In this document: piece after piece, positions 17,729 through 25,667 of the stretch
Layout of the letters: each line of letters starts with the position of its first letter
Position numbering within the stretch: the stretch's first letter is position 1
NCBI RefSeq assembly: GCF_007666205.1
Contig: NZ_VDOR01000004.1
Span: 1-64,000, forward strand
Direction of reading: 5' to 3'
Length of the DNA stretch: 64,000 nt
DNA from: Kocuria palustris
GTDB taxonomy: Bacteria > Actinomycetota > Actinomycetes > Actinomycetales > Micrococcaceae
Made by a program: the position numbers and the translations under genes
The notes under the pieces: model-generated
The model's database searches: none
What the model saw: only the letters and a program-made list of their open reading frames with translations
What the model was told of the DNA's origin: nothing

Positions 17729-18000
17729 GCGGCAGACCCCGGGGCTCGGGAACGTCGAGGCCCAGAAGCAGATCTGAACAGGTCCTTGGCCGGGCCCTGG
17801 CCGAGCGCTGCAGTCGTCTCCGCTGCCTCTGACAAGCGCGGGGCGAGATGCACGGATCTTCACCGACGCCGATTCGCTCTGGTGCGCTGATATTCCCGGC
17901 CCTCGAGCGTGTGACGCCGTGTGGCTTCAGGCTGGGTGCGTCACCGCACGAGCACTACAGTCGCGGGTTCCTTCAACCCCGTGAGGAGGGGAGCCGCATC
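17729..18000. other. Intergenic region upstream of the YeeE-TusA fusion
   Basis: These 272 bases separate two co-directional genes. Frames open here read as noise. The only clear element is the GAGGAGGGG ribosome site about 9 bases before ATG 18001. No terminator stem or promoter pair could be supported. Confidence 0.4.
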
Positions 18001-19485
18001 ATGATTCTGACCGGCCTGGCCGTGGGGATCGCACTCGGCATCGTGCTGCAGCGCGGTCGCTTCTGCGTCACCGGGATGCTCCGGGACATCTTCCTGCAGC
18101 GATCGTGGCGCACGTTCGTGGCGCTGCTCGTCGTGATCTCCGTGCACGCGATCGGCATCGCCGCGCTCACGTCTCTGGGCGTGATCGCGCCGGAGGCGCC
18201 GAACTTCGCGCCCGTCGCGGTGATCGTCGGCGCCTTCGTCTTCGGCATGGGCATCATCCTGGCCGGCGGGTGCGCCTCGGGCACGTGGTACCGAGCAGCC
18301 GAAGGGCTGACCGGATCCTGGATCGCACTTGCGGCCTACGCGCTGTCAGCAGCCGCCATGATGACCGGTCCGCTGAGCGGCTTCAACGCGTGGATGGGCA
18401 GCTGGGAGACCGGCCTGACCACCATCCCGGCGGCCGTCGGCATCTCTCCCTGGTTCTTCGCGCTCTCCCTGGCGCTGGTCACCTTCGGGCTCGTGCGTCA
18501 CTTCCAGCGCAAAGCGGCGGCCCTGCCGAAGCCGGCGGCGCTGAGCAGCCGCCCCTGGTGGAAGCGTCCGATCCCGTTCTACACGGCGGGTGCCCTCGTG
18601 GGGGTCATCGGCGTGATCGCCTGGCCCCTGTCCGCTGCCACGGGTCGCAACAGCGGTCTGGGCATCACGGCACCGAGCGCCGACGTGGCGGGATTCATCG
18701 TGACCGGGGCGGGGACCCACATCAACTGGGGCACGATGCTGGTCCTGGGCCTGTTCGCCGGTGCTTTCGTGGCGGCGAAGGCCTCGGGGGAGTTCCGCGT
18801 CCGCGTCCCGGATGCCACCACGCTGGTCCGTTCGGGCGGCGGCGGCACCATGATGGGCGTCGGCGCCGCCCTCGCCGGTGGCTGCACCGTGGGCAACGGC
18901 ATGGTCCAGACCAGCCTGTTCAGCTTCCAGGGCTGGATCGCGCTCCTGTTCATGGCCCTGGGCGTCGGCTTCGCGGCGCGCATCTGGCTGAAGCCCAAGG
19001 AGGCGGAGGCCACGGCCAAGACCACGGCACCGGGCACCTACACGACGGCTGAGAGCCTGGACAACGTGCAGGCTCCCGAGGCCCCCAAGTCGCCGGCAGC
19101 AGTGGGAGCTCCTGCGGCGGCGGGGGCATCTGCTTCCGCCGGGCCGTCCCCCACGAGGACCACGGCTCCGGGGCCCAACCCGTTCGCAGCAGCCGTCCCG
19201 GGCGTCGTCGCTCTGGCCCCCTCTGGCGCACCGTCCCAGAAGCTCCGGGATCTGGGGGAGGGGTACTACGCCCTGGATTCACTGGGCGCGGTCTGCCCTT
19301 TCCCACTGATCGAGGCGAAGGATGTCATGACGACCCTGAACCCGGGGGACCACCTCGTCATCGACTTCGACTGCACGCAGGCCACGGAAGCCATCCCCCA
19401 GTGGGCTGCCGAGGACGGGCACACGGTCACGGACTTCACCGAGAAGGGGGAGGCCAGCTGGCAGATCACGCTGGAGAAGGCCTGA
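18001..19485 (+). CDS. YeeE/YedE thiosulfate-uptake protein fused to a TusA domain
   Basis: The 494-aa product begins MILTGLAVGIALGIVLQRGR with FCVTGMLRD, the opening of YeeE/YedE (TsuA-type) membrane proteins, which import thiosulfate. A conserved cysteine pattern typical of this family is seen: GRFCVTG, LAGGCASGTWYRAAEG (about residues 86-101) and ALAGGCTVGNGM (about 293-304). About ten membrane helices end near residue 325. A ~75-residue Ala/Pro-rich linker leads to a C-terminal TusA domain (about 415-494) with the CPxP motif (AVCPFPLIEAKD). TusA carries persulfide sulfur. The likely role is uptake of thiosulfate with direct sulfur hand-over in the cytoplasm. The start ATG has a strong GAGGAGGGG site. 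Confidence 0.92.
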   Translation: MILTGLAVGIALGIVLQRGRFCVTGMLRDIFLQRSWRTFVALLVVISVHAIGIAALTSLGVIAPEAPNFAPVAVIVGAFVFGMGIILAGGCASGTWYRAAEGLTGSWIALAAYALSAAAMMTGPLSGFNAWMGSWETGLTTIPAAVGISPWFFALSLALVTFGLVRHFQRKAAALPKPAALSSRPWWKRPIPFYTAGALVGVIGVIAWPLSAATGRNSGLGITAPSADVAGFIVTGAGTHINWGTMLVLGLFAGAFVAAKASGEFRVRVPDATTLVRSGGGGTMMGVGAALAGGCTVGNGMVQTSLFSFQGWIALLFMALGVGFAARIWLKPKEAEATAKTTAPGTYTTAESLDNVQAPEAPKSPAAVGAPAAAGASASAGPSPTRTTAPGPNPFAAAVPGVVALAPSGAPSQKLRDLGEGYYALDSLGAVCPFPLIEAKDVMTTLNPGDHLVIDFDCTQATEAIPQWAAEDGHTVTDFTEKGEASWQITLEKA

Positions 19486-19533
19486 TCTGACGGCGCGATG
19501 CGCAGACTGCCGCGACCACTCTGGCCGAACGGC

Positions 19534-19594
19534 CGCGAGGGGTGGCCCGTGCAGGTCATCGAGAGTTGATGACCTGCACGGGCCACCCCTCGCG
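19534..19594. terminator. Large bidirectional terminator, 27-bp perfect stem
   Basis: 19534-19560 pairs without mismatch with 19568-19594 around the 7-base loop GAGAGTT. It lies between the convergent YeeE-TusA and aldehyde dehydrogenase genes. A 27-bp perfect stem is unusually long for a simple terminator. Confidence 0.8.
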
Positions 19595-19615
19595 CCGGGA
19601 GACTGGCAGCCGGCG

Positions 19616-21091
19616 TCAGCGCAGACTGATCCAGATCGTCTTGGTCTCGGTGTACTGCGCGAAGGCCTCCAGGCCGTTGTCCCGGCCGCCGAAGCCGGAC
19701 TGCTTGTAGCCGCCGAAGGGCGTGGTGATGTCGCCCTCGGAGTAGCCGTTGACGGCCACCGTCCCGGCGCGCACGGACCGGGCCAGGCGCAGGGCCTCGT
19801 CGATGTCGCGGGACCACACGGTGGCCGCGAGTCCGTACTCGGAGTCGTTGGCGATGCGGATCGCGTCGTCCAGGTCCCGGAACGGCAGCACGACGACCAC
19901 GGGGCCGAAGATCTCCTCGCGGGCGACCGCCATGTCCTCGGTGACATCGGTGAGCACCGTGGGCGGGTAGAACCAGCCGCCGGTCTCCGCCAGCACACGT
20001 TCGCCCCCGGTGCGCGCGGTCGCCCCGGCGGCCACGGCGTCGTCCACGTATCGGGCGACCCGCTCCACCGCGGCCTCCTCGATCAGCGGGCCGACGGTCG
20101 TCCCCGGGTCCTGCGGATCCCCGACCACGCCGGCCTCGGCGGCCTGGGCGAGGTGGCCGATGAACTCGTCGGCGATGCCCGCATCCACCAGGATCCGCGA
20201 TCCGGCGGAGCAGTTCTGGCCCGTGTTGCCGAAGGCGGCCTCCGCGAGGTCCTCCGCGACGGCCTGCAGGCGGTCTGCGTTGTCGGCCGTGACGATCTGC
20301 GGGCTCTTGCCGCCCATCTCCAGCACGACGTTCTTGAGGTTGGAATCGGCCGAGTAGCGCAGGAACTCGCGGCCGATCTCGTTGGAGCCGGTGAAGCTGA
20401 TGACATCGACGTCCATGTGCAGCCCCAGGGCCTTGCCGGCGACGTGCCCGAGGCCGGGGACGACGTTGAGCGCGCCCGCCGGGACCCCGGCCTGCGCGGC
20501 GAGCTCGGCGAAGCGCAGGGTGCTCAGGGTCGTGAGCTCCGGGGGCTTGACCACGACGGAGTTGCCCGCGGCCAGTGCCGGGCCCAGCTTCCAGGCCAGC
20601 ATGGACAGCGGGAAGTTCCACGGCAGGACCGCGCCGACCACGCCGATCGGCTCGTGGACGACCATCCCGACGGCGCCGTCGCCGGCGGGAGTCGTGGTGC
20701 CGAACAGCTTGTCGGCCGCCTCGGCATACCACCGCAGCGTCGCGATCGTGTCCGGCAGGTCGAACTCGCGGCAGTCGGTGATGGGCTTGCCGGCATCGAG
20801 GGACTCGATCTGTGCCAGCTCCTCGGCATGCTCTTCGAGCAGTCCGACGAGGCGCAGCAGGATCCTGCCGCGCTCCGAAGGATGCAGGCGGCTCCAGGTG
20901 CCCGCCTCGAATGCTCGACGGGCGGCGGCGACGGCGGCATCCACGTCCTGCTCGCCGCAGGCCGCGATCTCGGCGAGGGCCTTCCCCGTGGCGGGGTCGT
21001 GGGTCGTGAAGGTCTCGGCCCCGGCCGCGGGGGCGAAGGACCCGTCGATGAAGGCCTCGGTGCGGATGGAGCTCGGCAGCGTGCTCGTCAT
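19616..21091 (-). CDS. NAD(P)-dependent aldehyde dehydrogenase, PuuC-like
   Basis: The start is ATG 21091 (MTSTLPSSIRTEAFIDGSF), with GAGAGGA upstream; the longer ORF to 21181 lacks a site. The 491-aa length is normal for ALDH. Catalytic residues are visible: the Glu of LEMGGKSPQ near residue 258 and the Cys of GQNCSAGSRI near 293. The NAD-binding PWNFPLSMLAWK and FTGSNEIGRE are present. The sequence around GQNCSAGSR resembles gamma-glutamyl-aminobutyraldehyde or other omega-amino-aldehyde dehydrogenases of polyamine breakdown, but substrate assignment by eye is weak. It is divergent from a GntR regulator (21284), which is its likely controller. Confidence 0.9.
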   Translation of the reverse strand: MTSTLPSSIRTEAFIDGSFAPAAGAETFTTHDPATGKALAEIAACGEQDVDAAVAAARRAFEAGTWSRLHPSERGRILLRLVGLLEEHAEELAQIESLDAGKPITDCREFDLPDTIATLRWYAEAADKLFGTTTPAGDGAVGMVVHEPIGVVGAVLPWNFPLSMLAWKLGPALAAGNSVVVKPPELTTLSTLRFAELAAQAGVPAGALNVVPGLGHVAGKALGLHMDVDVISFTGSNEIGREFLRYSADSNLKNVVLEMGGKSPQIVTADNADRLQAVAEDLAEAAFGNTGQNCSAGSRILVDAGIADEFIGHLAQAAEAGVVGDPQDPGTTVGPLIEEAAVERVARYVDDAVAAGATARTGGERVLAETGGWFYPPTVLTDVTEDMAVAREEIFGPVVVVLPFRDLDDAIRIANDSEYGLAATVWSRDIDEALRLARSVRAGTVAVNGYSEGDITTPFGGYKQSGFGGRDNGLEAFAQYTETKTIWISLR

Positions 21092-21175
21092 GGCGGTCCT
21101 CTCGCGGGATGACGGCGGCCCCGGGGATCTCGTCGGGGCCGGGACAGGGACGACGCACCTGGAGGATGCGTCGTG

Positions 21176-21202
21176 GATCACAATCGTAATCTGTGATCAC
21201 AG
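21176..21202. promoter_or_regulatory. Palindromic operator between ALDH and GntR regulator
   Basis: The perfect 12-bp palindrome CTGTGATCACAG occupies 21191-21202. A second arrangement, GATCACA (21176-21182) with TGTGATC (21193-21199), overlaps it. It lies in the 192-bp divergent region, at a position where a FadR-type GntR regulator commonly binds its own control site. Assignment to the 21284 regulator is inference. Confidence 0.55.
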
Positions 21203-21283
21203 TGCCGACAAGGCGTGCTCGGCCGGCTCCGCGGCCGCCGCATGCGACCGGAGCAGTGCGGTGGACGGCATACCATCGAGGCC

Positions 21284-21967
21284 ATGGCATTGAACAAGCT
21301 GCAGCCCAGCGTCCTGGTCGCGGATCAGGTCTTCGACGCCATCCACGACGGCATCATGAGCGGCGATCTGCCCGCGGGGCACCGGCTGCTGATCCGGGAT
21401 CTGGCCGCCGAGCTGGGGACGAGCGTCATGCCCGTCCGGGAGGCGATCCGCCGTCTCGAGGAGGCCGGCCTGGCCGAGAAGTCGCCCTACAAGGGGGCCG
21501 TGGTCAAGGGCCTGACGCGCGATGACCTCCTGCAGATCTACGACGTCCGGCTCGTCCTGGAGGCTCAGGCCGCCCGCGCGGGTGCGGAGCGGATCGCCGA
21601 TCAGTCCGTCGAGCTGATGCGCCGGCTCCATCGCGAGATGCTCGAGGCCCTCGAGGAGCAGCGGGTCGCGGACATGCTGGATCGGGACGAGGAGCTGCTC
21701 GCGGTGCTGTTCTCCGCGGCCGGCAACGAGGTGCTGCTCGAGATGATCCGGATGCTCTGGCGGCGCTGCCGTCCGTACAAGCTCGTCGGAGCGCGCAGGA
21801 CGCTGGACGAGGGCGGCGCCGACCTCCTGTCGCGGTATCAGGACCAGCTCATCGACGCCGCCGCCCGGCGGGACGCGGACGCGGCAGCCCGCATCAGCGA
21901 CGAGTCGCTGCTCAGCGCCGCGCAGCGCATCCGCGCCGCCCTCCCCGGGCCGGTCGCAGGCTCCTGA
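21284..21967 (+). CDS. GntR-family regulator, FadR (FCD) type
   Basis: The 227-aa product starts MALNKLQPSVLVADQVFDAI. The N-terminal winged helix-turn-helix (about residues 12-75) shows GDLPAGHRLLIRDLAAELGT and MPVREAIRRLEEAGL, the standard GntR recognition region. The C-terminal helical FCD domain (about 85-215) contains YDVRLVLEAQAARAGAERI and a later helix pair that in FCD proteins binds a metal and a carboxylate ligand. It is divergent from the aldehyde dehydrogenase gene; a palindrome lies between them. It probably represses that gene until an inducing acid appears. The ligand is unknown. Confidence 0.9.
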   Translation: MALNKLQPSVLVADQVFDAIHDGIMSGDLPAGHRLLIRDLAAELGTSVMPVREAIRRLEEAGLAEKSPYKGAVVKGLTRDDLLQIYDVRLVLEAQAARAGAERIADQSVELMRRLHREMLEALEEQRVADMLDRDEELLAVLFSAAGNEVLLEMIRMLWRRCRPYKLVGARRTLDEGGADLLSRYQDQLIDAAARRDADAAARISDESLLSAAQRIRAALPGPVAGS

Positions 21968-22044
21968 GGATCGCGGGGCCGGAGGCCCTGCTGCGTCGAC
22001 GGCGCGGACCTGTCATCAGCGACTCCTGGTATCGGCTCCGCCTC

Positions 22045-22090
22045 TTGAACGATGTGATCTGCATCATATGATCGACTGATACATCAGTCG
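22045..22090 (+). promoter_or_regulatory. Promoter and double operator of the YkvI paralogue 2 gene
   Basis: TTGAAC (22045-22050), a 16-base spacer and TATGAT (22067-22072) form a good promoter. The spacer holds the near-palindrome TGATCTGCATCA (22055-22066). Directly after the -10 lies a perfect inverted repeat with 8-bp arms (22073-22090) whose core is CTGATACATCAG (22076-22087). The same two boxes recur at the soxB promoter (23990-24040). The placement over the spacer and the start site suggests repression. Confidence 0.7.
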
Positions 22091-22125
22091 TCCGCGCAGC
22101 GGCAGACCACGTGATCGGAGCCGAC

Positions 22126-23253
22126 ATGTCGGAAGCATCCCCCGCAGAGAGCTCCCTCACGACCGTCGAACGGGGCGGCGCGCTGCGCGTGCTGACCTAC
22201 GGCGACGCGATCCTGGCCTTCCTCATCGGGTCGGGATTCGCGACGGGGCAGGAGATCCTGCAGTACTTCACGGCCTACGGCTGGTGGGGCATCCTCGGCA
22301 CGGGACTGCTGGTGCTCGTGCTCATCACCTTCGTGTCGGTCTCGTTCTTCACCGTGGGCCACCAGGAGCGGTTCGACCGGCCGTCGAAGATCTTCTCGTA
22401 CTACTGCGGACCGCGCCTGGGCGCCTTCTTCGACTGGTTCTCGATCCTCTTCGTGTTCCTGAGCTTCACCGTGATGGTCTCGGGAGCCGGCGCCGTGTTC
22501 CAGGAGCACTACGGGCTCTCCCGCTACCTCGGCGGGATCGCCCTGGCCGTGGCGGTCGGGGTGACGGTGCTCTTCGGCCTGCGCAGCCTGGTGGACGTCA
22601 TCGGCAAGATCGGCCCGCTGATCGTGGTCGTGGCCGTCCTGCTGGGGATCATCGGGGTGGTCCGCAGCCCGGGCGGCCTGGCTCACGGTGCGCAGATCCT
22701 CCCGCAGCTGGACGTCACGCAGGCGTCGTCGAACTGGTTCCTGGCCGGGCTGTCCTACGTGGGCTTCTGCATGCTCTGGCTCGCGGCCTTCCTCACGGCG
22801 CTCGGCGCAGGGGCGGCCAGCAGGTCCGAGGCGCGCAGCGGCGCCGTCCTCGGCAGCGTGTGCTTCGCACTGGCGTGCATGATCGTGGGGCTGGGGCTGC
22901 TCGCCAACATCGAGCTGGTCGCGGGGACCGAGATCCCCATGCTGGTGCTGGCCGGGGAGGTCCACCCGGTGCTCGCCTCGGGCATCTCGGTGATGATCCT
23001 GGCGGGCATCTACACCACGGCGATCCCTCTGCTGTGGACGGTGTCCTCGCGCTTCTGCGCGGACGGCACGCCGCGGTTCAAGCAGCTGACGCTCGCACTG
23101 GCCGCCCTGGGGACCCTCGTCGGCCTCGTGCTGCCGTTCTCGAAGATGGTCAACCTCGTCTACGTGATCAACGGCTACGTGGGGATCGTGCTGCTGGTCA
23201 TGATGATCGTGACCCCGCTCGTGCGCCGAGTGCGCCGCGGCTCCCGCGGCTGA
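22126..23253 (+). CDS. YkvI-family membrane transporter (paralogue 2)
   Basis: The start chosen is ATG 22126 (MSEASPAESS) with GGAG six bases upstream; GTG 22111 would add five residues. The 375-aa product has about ten transmembrane helices and the family signature GSGFATGQEILQYFTAYGWW in its first helix pair, very like paralogue 1 at 16367. It lacks the long C-terminal tail of paralogue 1. The family (COG3949) has no proven substrate. Its promoter shares both palindromic boxes with the soxBDAG promoter, so a role in importing the sarcosine-oxidase substrate, or a precursor such as dimethylglycine, is a reasonable inference. Confidence 0.85.
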   Translation: MSEASPAESSLTTVERGGALRVLTYGDAILAFLIGSGFATGQEILQYFTAYGWWGILGTGLLVLVLITFVSVSFFTVGHQERFDRPSKIFSYYCGPRLGAFFDWFSILFVFLSFTVMVSGAGAVFQEHYGLSRYLGGIALAVAVGVTVLFGLRSLVDVIGKIGPLIVVVAVLLGIIGVVRSPGGLAHGAQILPQLDVTQASSNWFLAGLSYVGFCMLWLAAFLTALGAGAASRSEARSGAVLGSVCFALACMIVGLGLLANIELVAGTEIPMLVLAGEVHPVLASGISVMILAGIYTTAIPLLWTVSSRFCADGTPRFKQLTLALAALGTLVGLVLPFSKMVNLVYVINGYVGIVLLVMMIVTPLVRRVRRGSRG

Positions 23254-23298
23254 CCGGTCGGCCCTGCTCTCCGTCGGTCCGGGGTCACGGGGGCGGAG

Positions 23299-23958
23299 CT
23301 AGATCACTCGGCGGATGGCTTCGTCGAAGTGGTTGATGTGCTCGAGCGACAGCCGGGCGGCGCGCTCGGCCTCGCCGGAGAGGACCGCCTCCAGCAGACC
23401 GGTGTGCTCGCGCACGTGGCCGGTGAGCTCGGGCAGCCGGTGGGCGACCGTGCACCAGATGCGCGTCACGAGGTTGTCCAGGCGGACCAGGGACTCCTCG
23501 AGGTGGTGATTGCCCGCCGCGCGGTAGATCAGGCGGTGGACCGCCATGTCCTGGGCCATGACGTCGTGGAAGGGCGTGTCCTCCGCGAGTCCCTCCACCG
23601 CGCTCCGGGCGAGGTCGAGGGTCGTGCGCAGCTCGTCATCGCCCGGGGCCGCCCGGGCCGCTGCCGCGGCCGCGGCGGGCTCCAGGAGCCGACGGACCTC
23701 CGAGGCCGAGGCCAGCTCGGCGATCTCCACCGGTGTGGCGAACGTTCCGCGCCGAGGGTAGGTCTTCACGAGGTGATCGGCCTCGAGCCGCTTGAGCGCT
23801 TCGCGCACCGGTGTGCGCCCGAGCCCGAGCTGCTCCATGAGCTGCGCCTCGCGGATCGGCTCCCCGGGCGCGATGTCGAGCACGATCAGCTGATCGCGCA
23901 GGGTCCGGTAGGCCCATTCGGCGCGGGTGGGCTCAGAGGGCGCGGGGTTCGATGGCAT
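23299..23958 (-). CDS. GntR-family regulator, FCD type, likely controller of soxBDAG and the YkvI paralogue 2 gene
   Basis: The start chosen is ATG 23958 (MPSNPAPSEPTRAEWAYRTL), behind GAGG at 7 bases; GTG 23982 would add eight residues. The 219-aa product has a winged helix-turn-helix (about residues 10-70: GEPIREAQLMEQLGLGRTPV then REALKRLEADHLV). The C-terminal FCD ligand domain runs from about 80 to 215 (EVRRLLEPAAAA, AVHRLIYRAAGNHHLEE). The gene sits between the YkvI paralogue 2 gene and soxB, is divergent from soxB, and both flanking promoters carry the same CTGATAyATCAG palindrome. It is therefore the best candidate for binding that site. Its inducer may be sarcosine or a related acid; that is inference. 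Confidence 0.9.
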   Translation of the reverse strand: MPSNPAPSEPTRAEWAYRTLRDQLIVLDIAPGEPIREAQLMEQLGLGRTPVREALKRLEADHLVKTYPRRGTFATPVEIAELASASEVRRLLEPAAAAAAARAAPGDDELRTTLDLARSAVEGLAEDTPFHDVMAQDMAVHRLIYRAAGNHHLEESLVRLDNLVTRIWCTVAHRLPELTGHVREHTGLLEAVLSGEAERAARLSLEHINHFDEAIRRVI

Positions 23959-23989
23959 GGGGATCCTCGGTGGGGCGGGCACTGATCCG

Positions 23990-24040
23990 TTGACGCCGTG
24001 TGATCCGGATCATAGAGTGGCGGCACTCTGATATATCAGA
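23990..24040 (+). promoter_or_regulatory. Promoter and double operator of the soxBDAG operon
   Basis: TTGACG (23990-23995) and TAGAGT (24013-24018) are 17 bases apart, close to consensus. The last 12 bases of the spacer are the perfect palindrome TGATCCGGATCA (24001-24012). Ten bases after the -10 is a second perfect palindrome, TCTGATATATCAGA (24027-24040). The pair matches the boxes upstream of 22126. A regulator bound here would block the polymerase. Confidence 0.75.
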
Positions 24041-24114
24041 CGTCTGCTGCGCGCCCCGCCGATTCCCGACGCGGCGCGCGAGCTGCCGGCATCATCGCAG
24101 AACGGAGCCCGCCG

Positions 24115-25332
24115 ATGGCCGACCTGCTGCCCGAGCACCCCGAGTTCCTGTGGCGCGATCCCGAGCCGAAGCCGTCGTACGACGTCGTGATCGTCGGCGG
24201 CGGCGGCCACGGGCTGGCCACGGCCTACTACCTGGCCTCCCGGCACGGCATCGCGAATGTGGCGGTGCTCGAGAAGGGCTGGCTGGCCGGCGGCAACATG
24301 GCCCGCAACACGACGATCATCCGCTCCAACTACCTGTGGGACGAGTCCGCGGCGATGTACGAGCACTCCCTCCGGCTGTGGGAGGGCCTGCCGGAGGAGC
24401 TCGACTACGACTTCCTGTTCTCCCAGCGCGGCGTGCTGAATCTGGCCCACACGCTGGGCGACGTCCGCGAGTCCATGCGCCGGGTCAACGCCAACCGCCT
24501 CAACGGCATCGACGCAGAGTGGGTCTCCCCGGAGCAGGTCGAGGAGCTCTGCCCGATCATCAATATCGACGACGACCTGCGCTACCCGGTCATGGGGGCG
24601 ACGTACCAGCCGCGCGCCGGCATCGCCAAGCACGATCACGTCGCGTGGGCCTTCGCCCGCAAGTGCGACGAGCTGGGCGTCGACATCATCCAGAACTGCC
24701 GGGTGACGGGGTTCCGCAAGGGCGGCGAGCGCGTGACGGCAGTGGAGACCGACCGCGGCACGATCCATGCCGACCGGGTGGCCCTGTGCGGGGCGGGGCA
24801 CTCCTCGGAGCTCGCGGAGATGGCGGGGTTCCGCCTGCCCATCCAGTCCCACCCGCTGCAGGCCCTCGTCTCGGAGCTGCACGAGCCTGTCCATCCGACC
24901 GTCGTGATGTCGAACCACGTGCACGTCTACGTCTCCCAGGCGCACAAGGGGGAGCTGGTCATGGGAGCCGGGGTGGACGCCTACAACGGCTTCGGCCAGC
25001 GCGGGGCCTTCCACGTGATCGAGGAGCAGATGGCGGCCGCCGTCGAGCTGTTCCCCATCTTCAGCCGCGCGCACGTGCTGCGCACCTGGGGCGGGATCGT
25101 CGACGTGACCCTGGACGCCTCGCCGATCGTGTCCAAGACCCCCGTCGAGCACCTGTACGTCAACTGCGGGTGGGGCACCGGCGGCTTCAAGGGCACGCCC
25201 GGAGCGGGATTCGCGCTCGCGCACACCATCGCCCACGACGAGCCCCACGAGCTCAACCGACCGTTCTCGCTCGAGCGCTTCGAGACCGGCGTGCTCATCG
25301 ACGAGCACGGCGCCGCAGCCGTCGCGCACTGA
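24115..25332 (+). CDS. soxB: Sarcosine oxidase, beta subunit
   Basis: The 405-aa flavoprotein is the catalytic subunit that oxidises sarcosine to glycine and a C1 unit in the cytoplasm. The N-terminal FAD fold shows [20 protein letters not shown] (about residues 22-41), followed by [15 protein letters not shown], the usual SoxB text. The segment [16 protein letters not shown] (about 168) contains a His at the position where heterotetrameric enzymes attach FMN covalently. The C-terminal [13 protein letters not shown] closes the FAD site. It has a GGAG ribosome site and leads the soxB-D-A-G operon under the two-box promoter. Confidence 0.95.
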   Translation: MADLLPEHPEFLWRDPEPKPSYDVVIVGGGGHGLATAYYLASRHGIANVAVLEKGWLAGGNMARNTTIIRSNYLWDESAAMYEHSLRLWEGLPEELDYDFLFSQRGVLNLAHTLGDVRESMRRVNANRLNGIDAEWVSPEQVEELCPIINIDDDLRYPVMGATYQPRAGIAKHDHVAWAFARKCDELGVDIIQNCRVTGFRKGGERVTAVETDRGTIHADRVALCGAGHSSELAEMAGFRLPIQSHPLQALVSELHEPVHPTVVMSNHVHVYVSQAHKGELVMGAGVDAYNGFGQRGAFHVIEEQMAAAVELFPIFSRAHVLRTWGGIVDVTLDASPIVSKTPVEHLYVNCGWGTGGFKGTPGAGFALAHTIAHDEPHELNRPFSLERFETGVLIDEHGAAAVAH

Positions 25333-25379
25333 CCCGCCCACGTCCCCCGTCACCCCGCACGCTCTCCAGGAGGCCCACC

Positions 25380-25667
25380 GTGCTGCTGATCGAGTGCCCC
25401 TACTGCGGTCCCCGCGAGGAGACCGAGTACGCGTACGGCCGCGAGGCCCACGTCCCGTATCCCGAGGACCCGTTCCAGCTGGATGACCGCCAGTGGGCCG
25501 AGTACCTCTTCTACCGCAGCAACACCCGCGGCGCTCTGGCCGAGCGGTGGGTGCACACCGCGGGGTGCCGCCGCTGGTTCAACGTCGTGCGCGACACCGA
25601 GACCTACGAGATCCGCGCCGTCTACCCGATCGGCGCCGACCGGCCCGTCGAAGGAGGCGCCCGATGA
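25380..25667 (+). CDS. soxD: Sarcosine oxidase, delta subunit
   Basis: This 95-aa zinc-binding subunit starts at GTG 25380 ([16 protein letters not shown]) behind CCAGGAGG. The zinc ligands typical of SoxD are visible: the CPYCG pair near the N-terminus, and His plus Cys in [11 protein letters not shown] near residues 60-70. It has no catalytic role of its own but is needed for assembly of the four-subunit enzyme. Its stop overlaps the soxA start by four bases (ATGA). It is too short to stand out among overlapping frames, but gene order and motifs make it certain. Confidence 0.93.
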   Translation: MLLIECPYCGPREETEYAYGREAHVPYPEDPFQLDDRQWAEYLFYRSNTRGALAERWVHTAGCRRWFNVVRDTETYEIRAVYPIGADRPVEGGAR

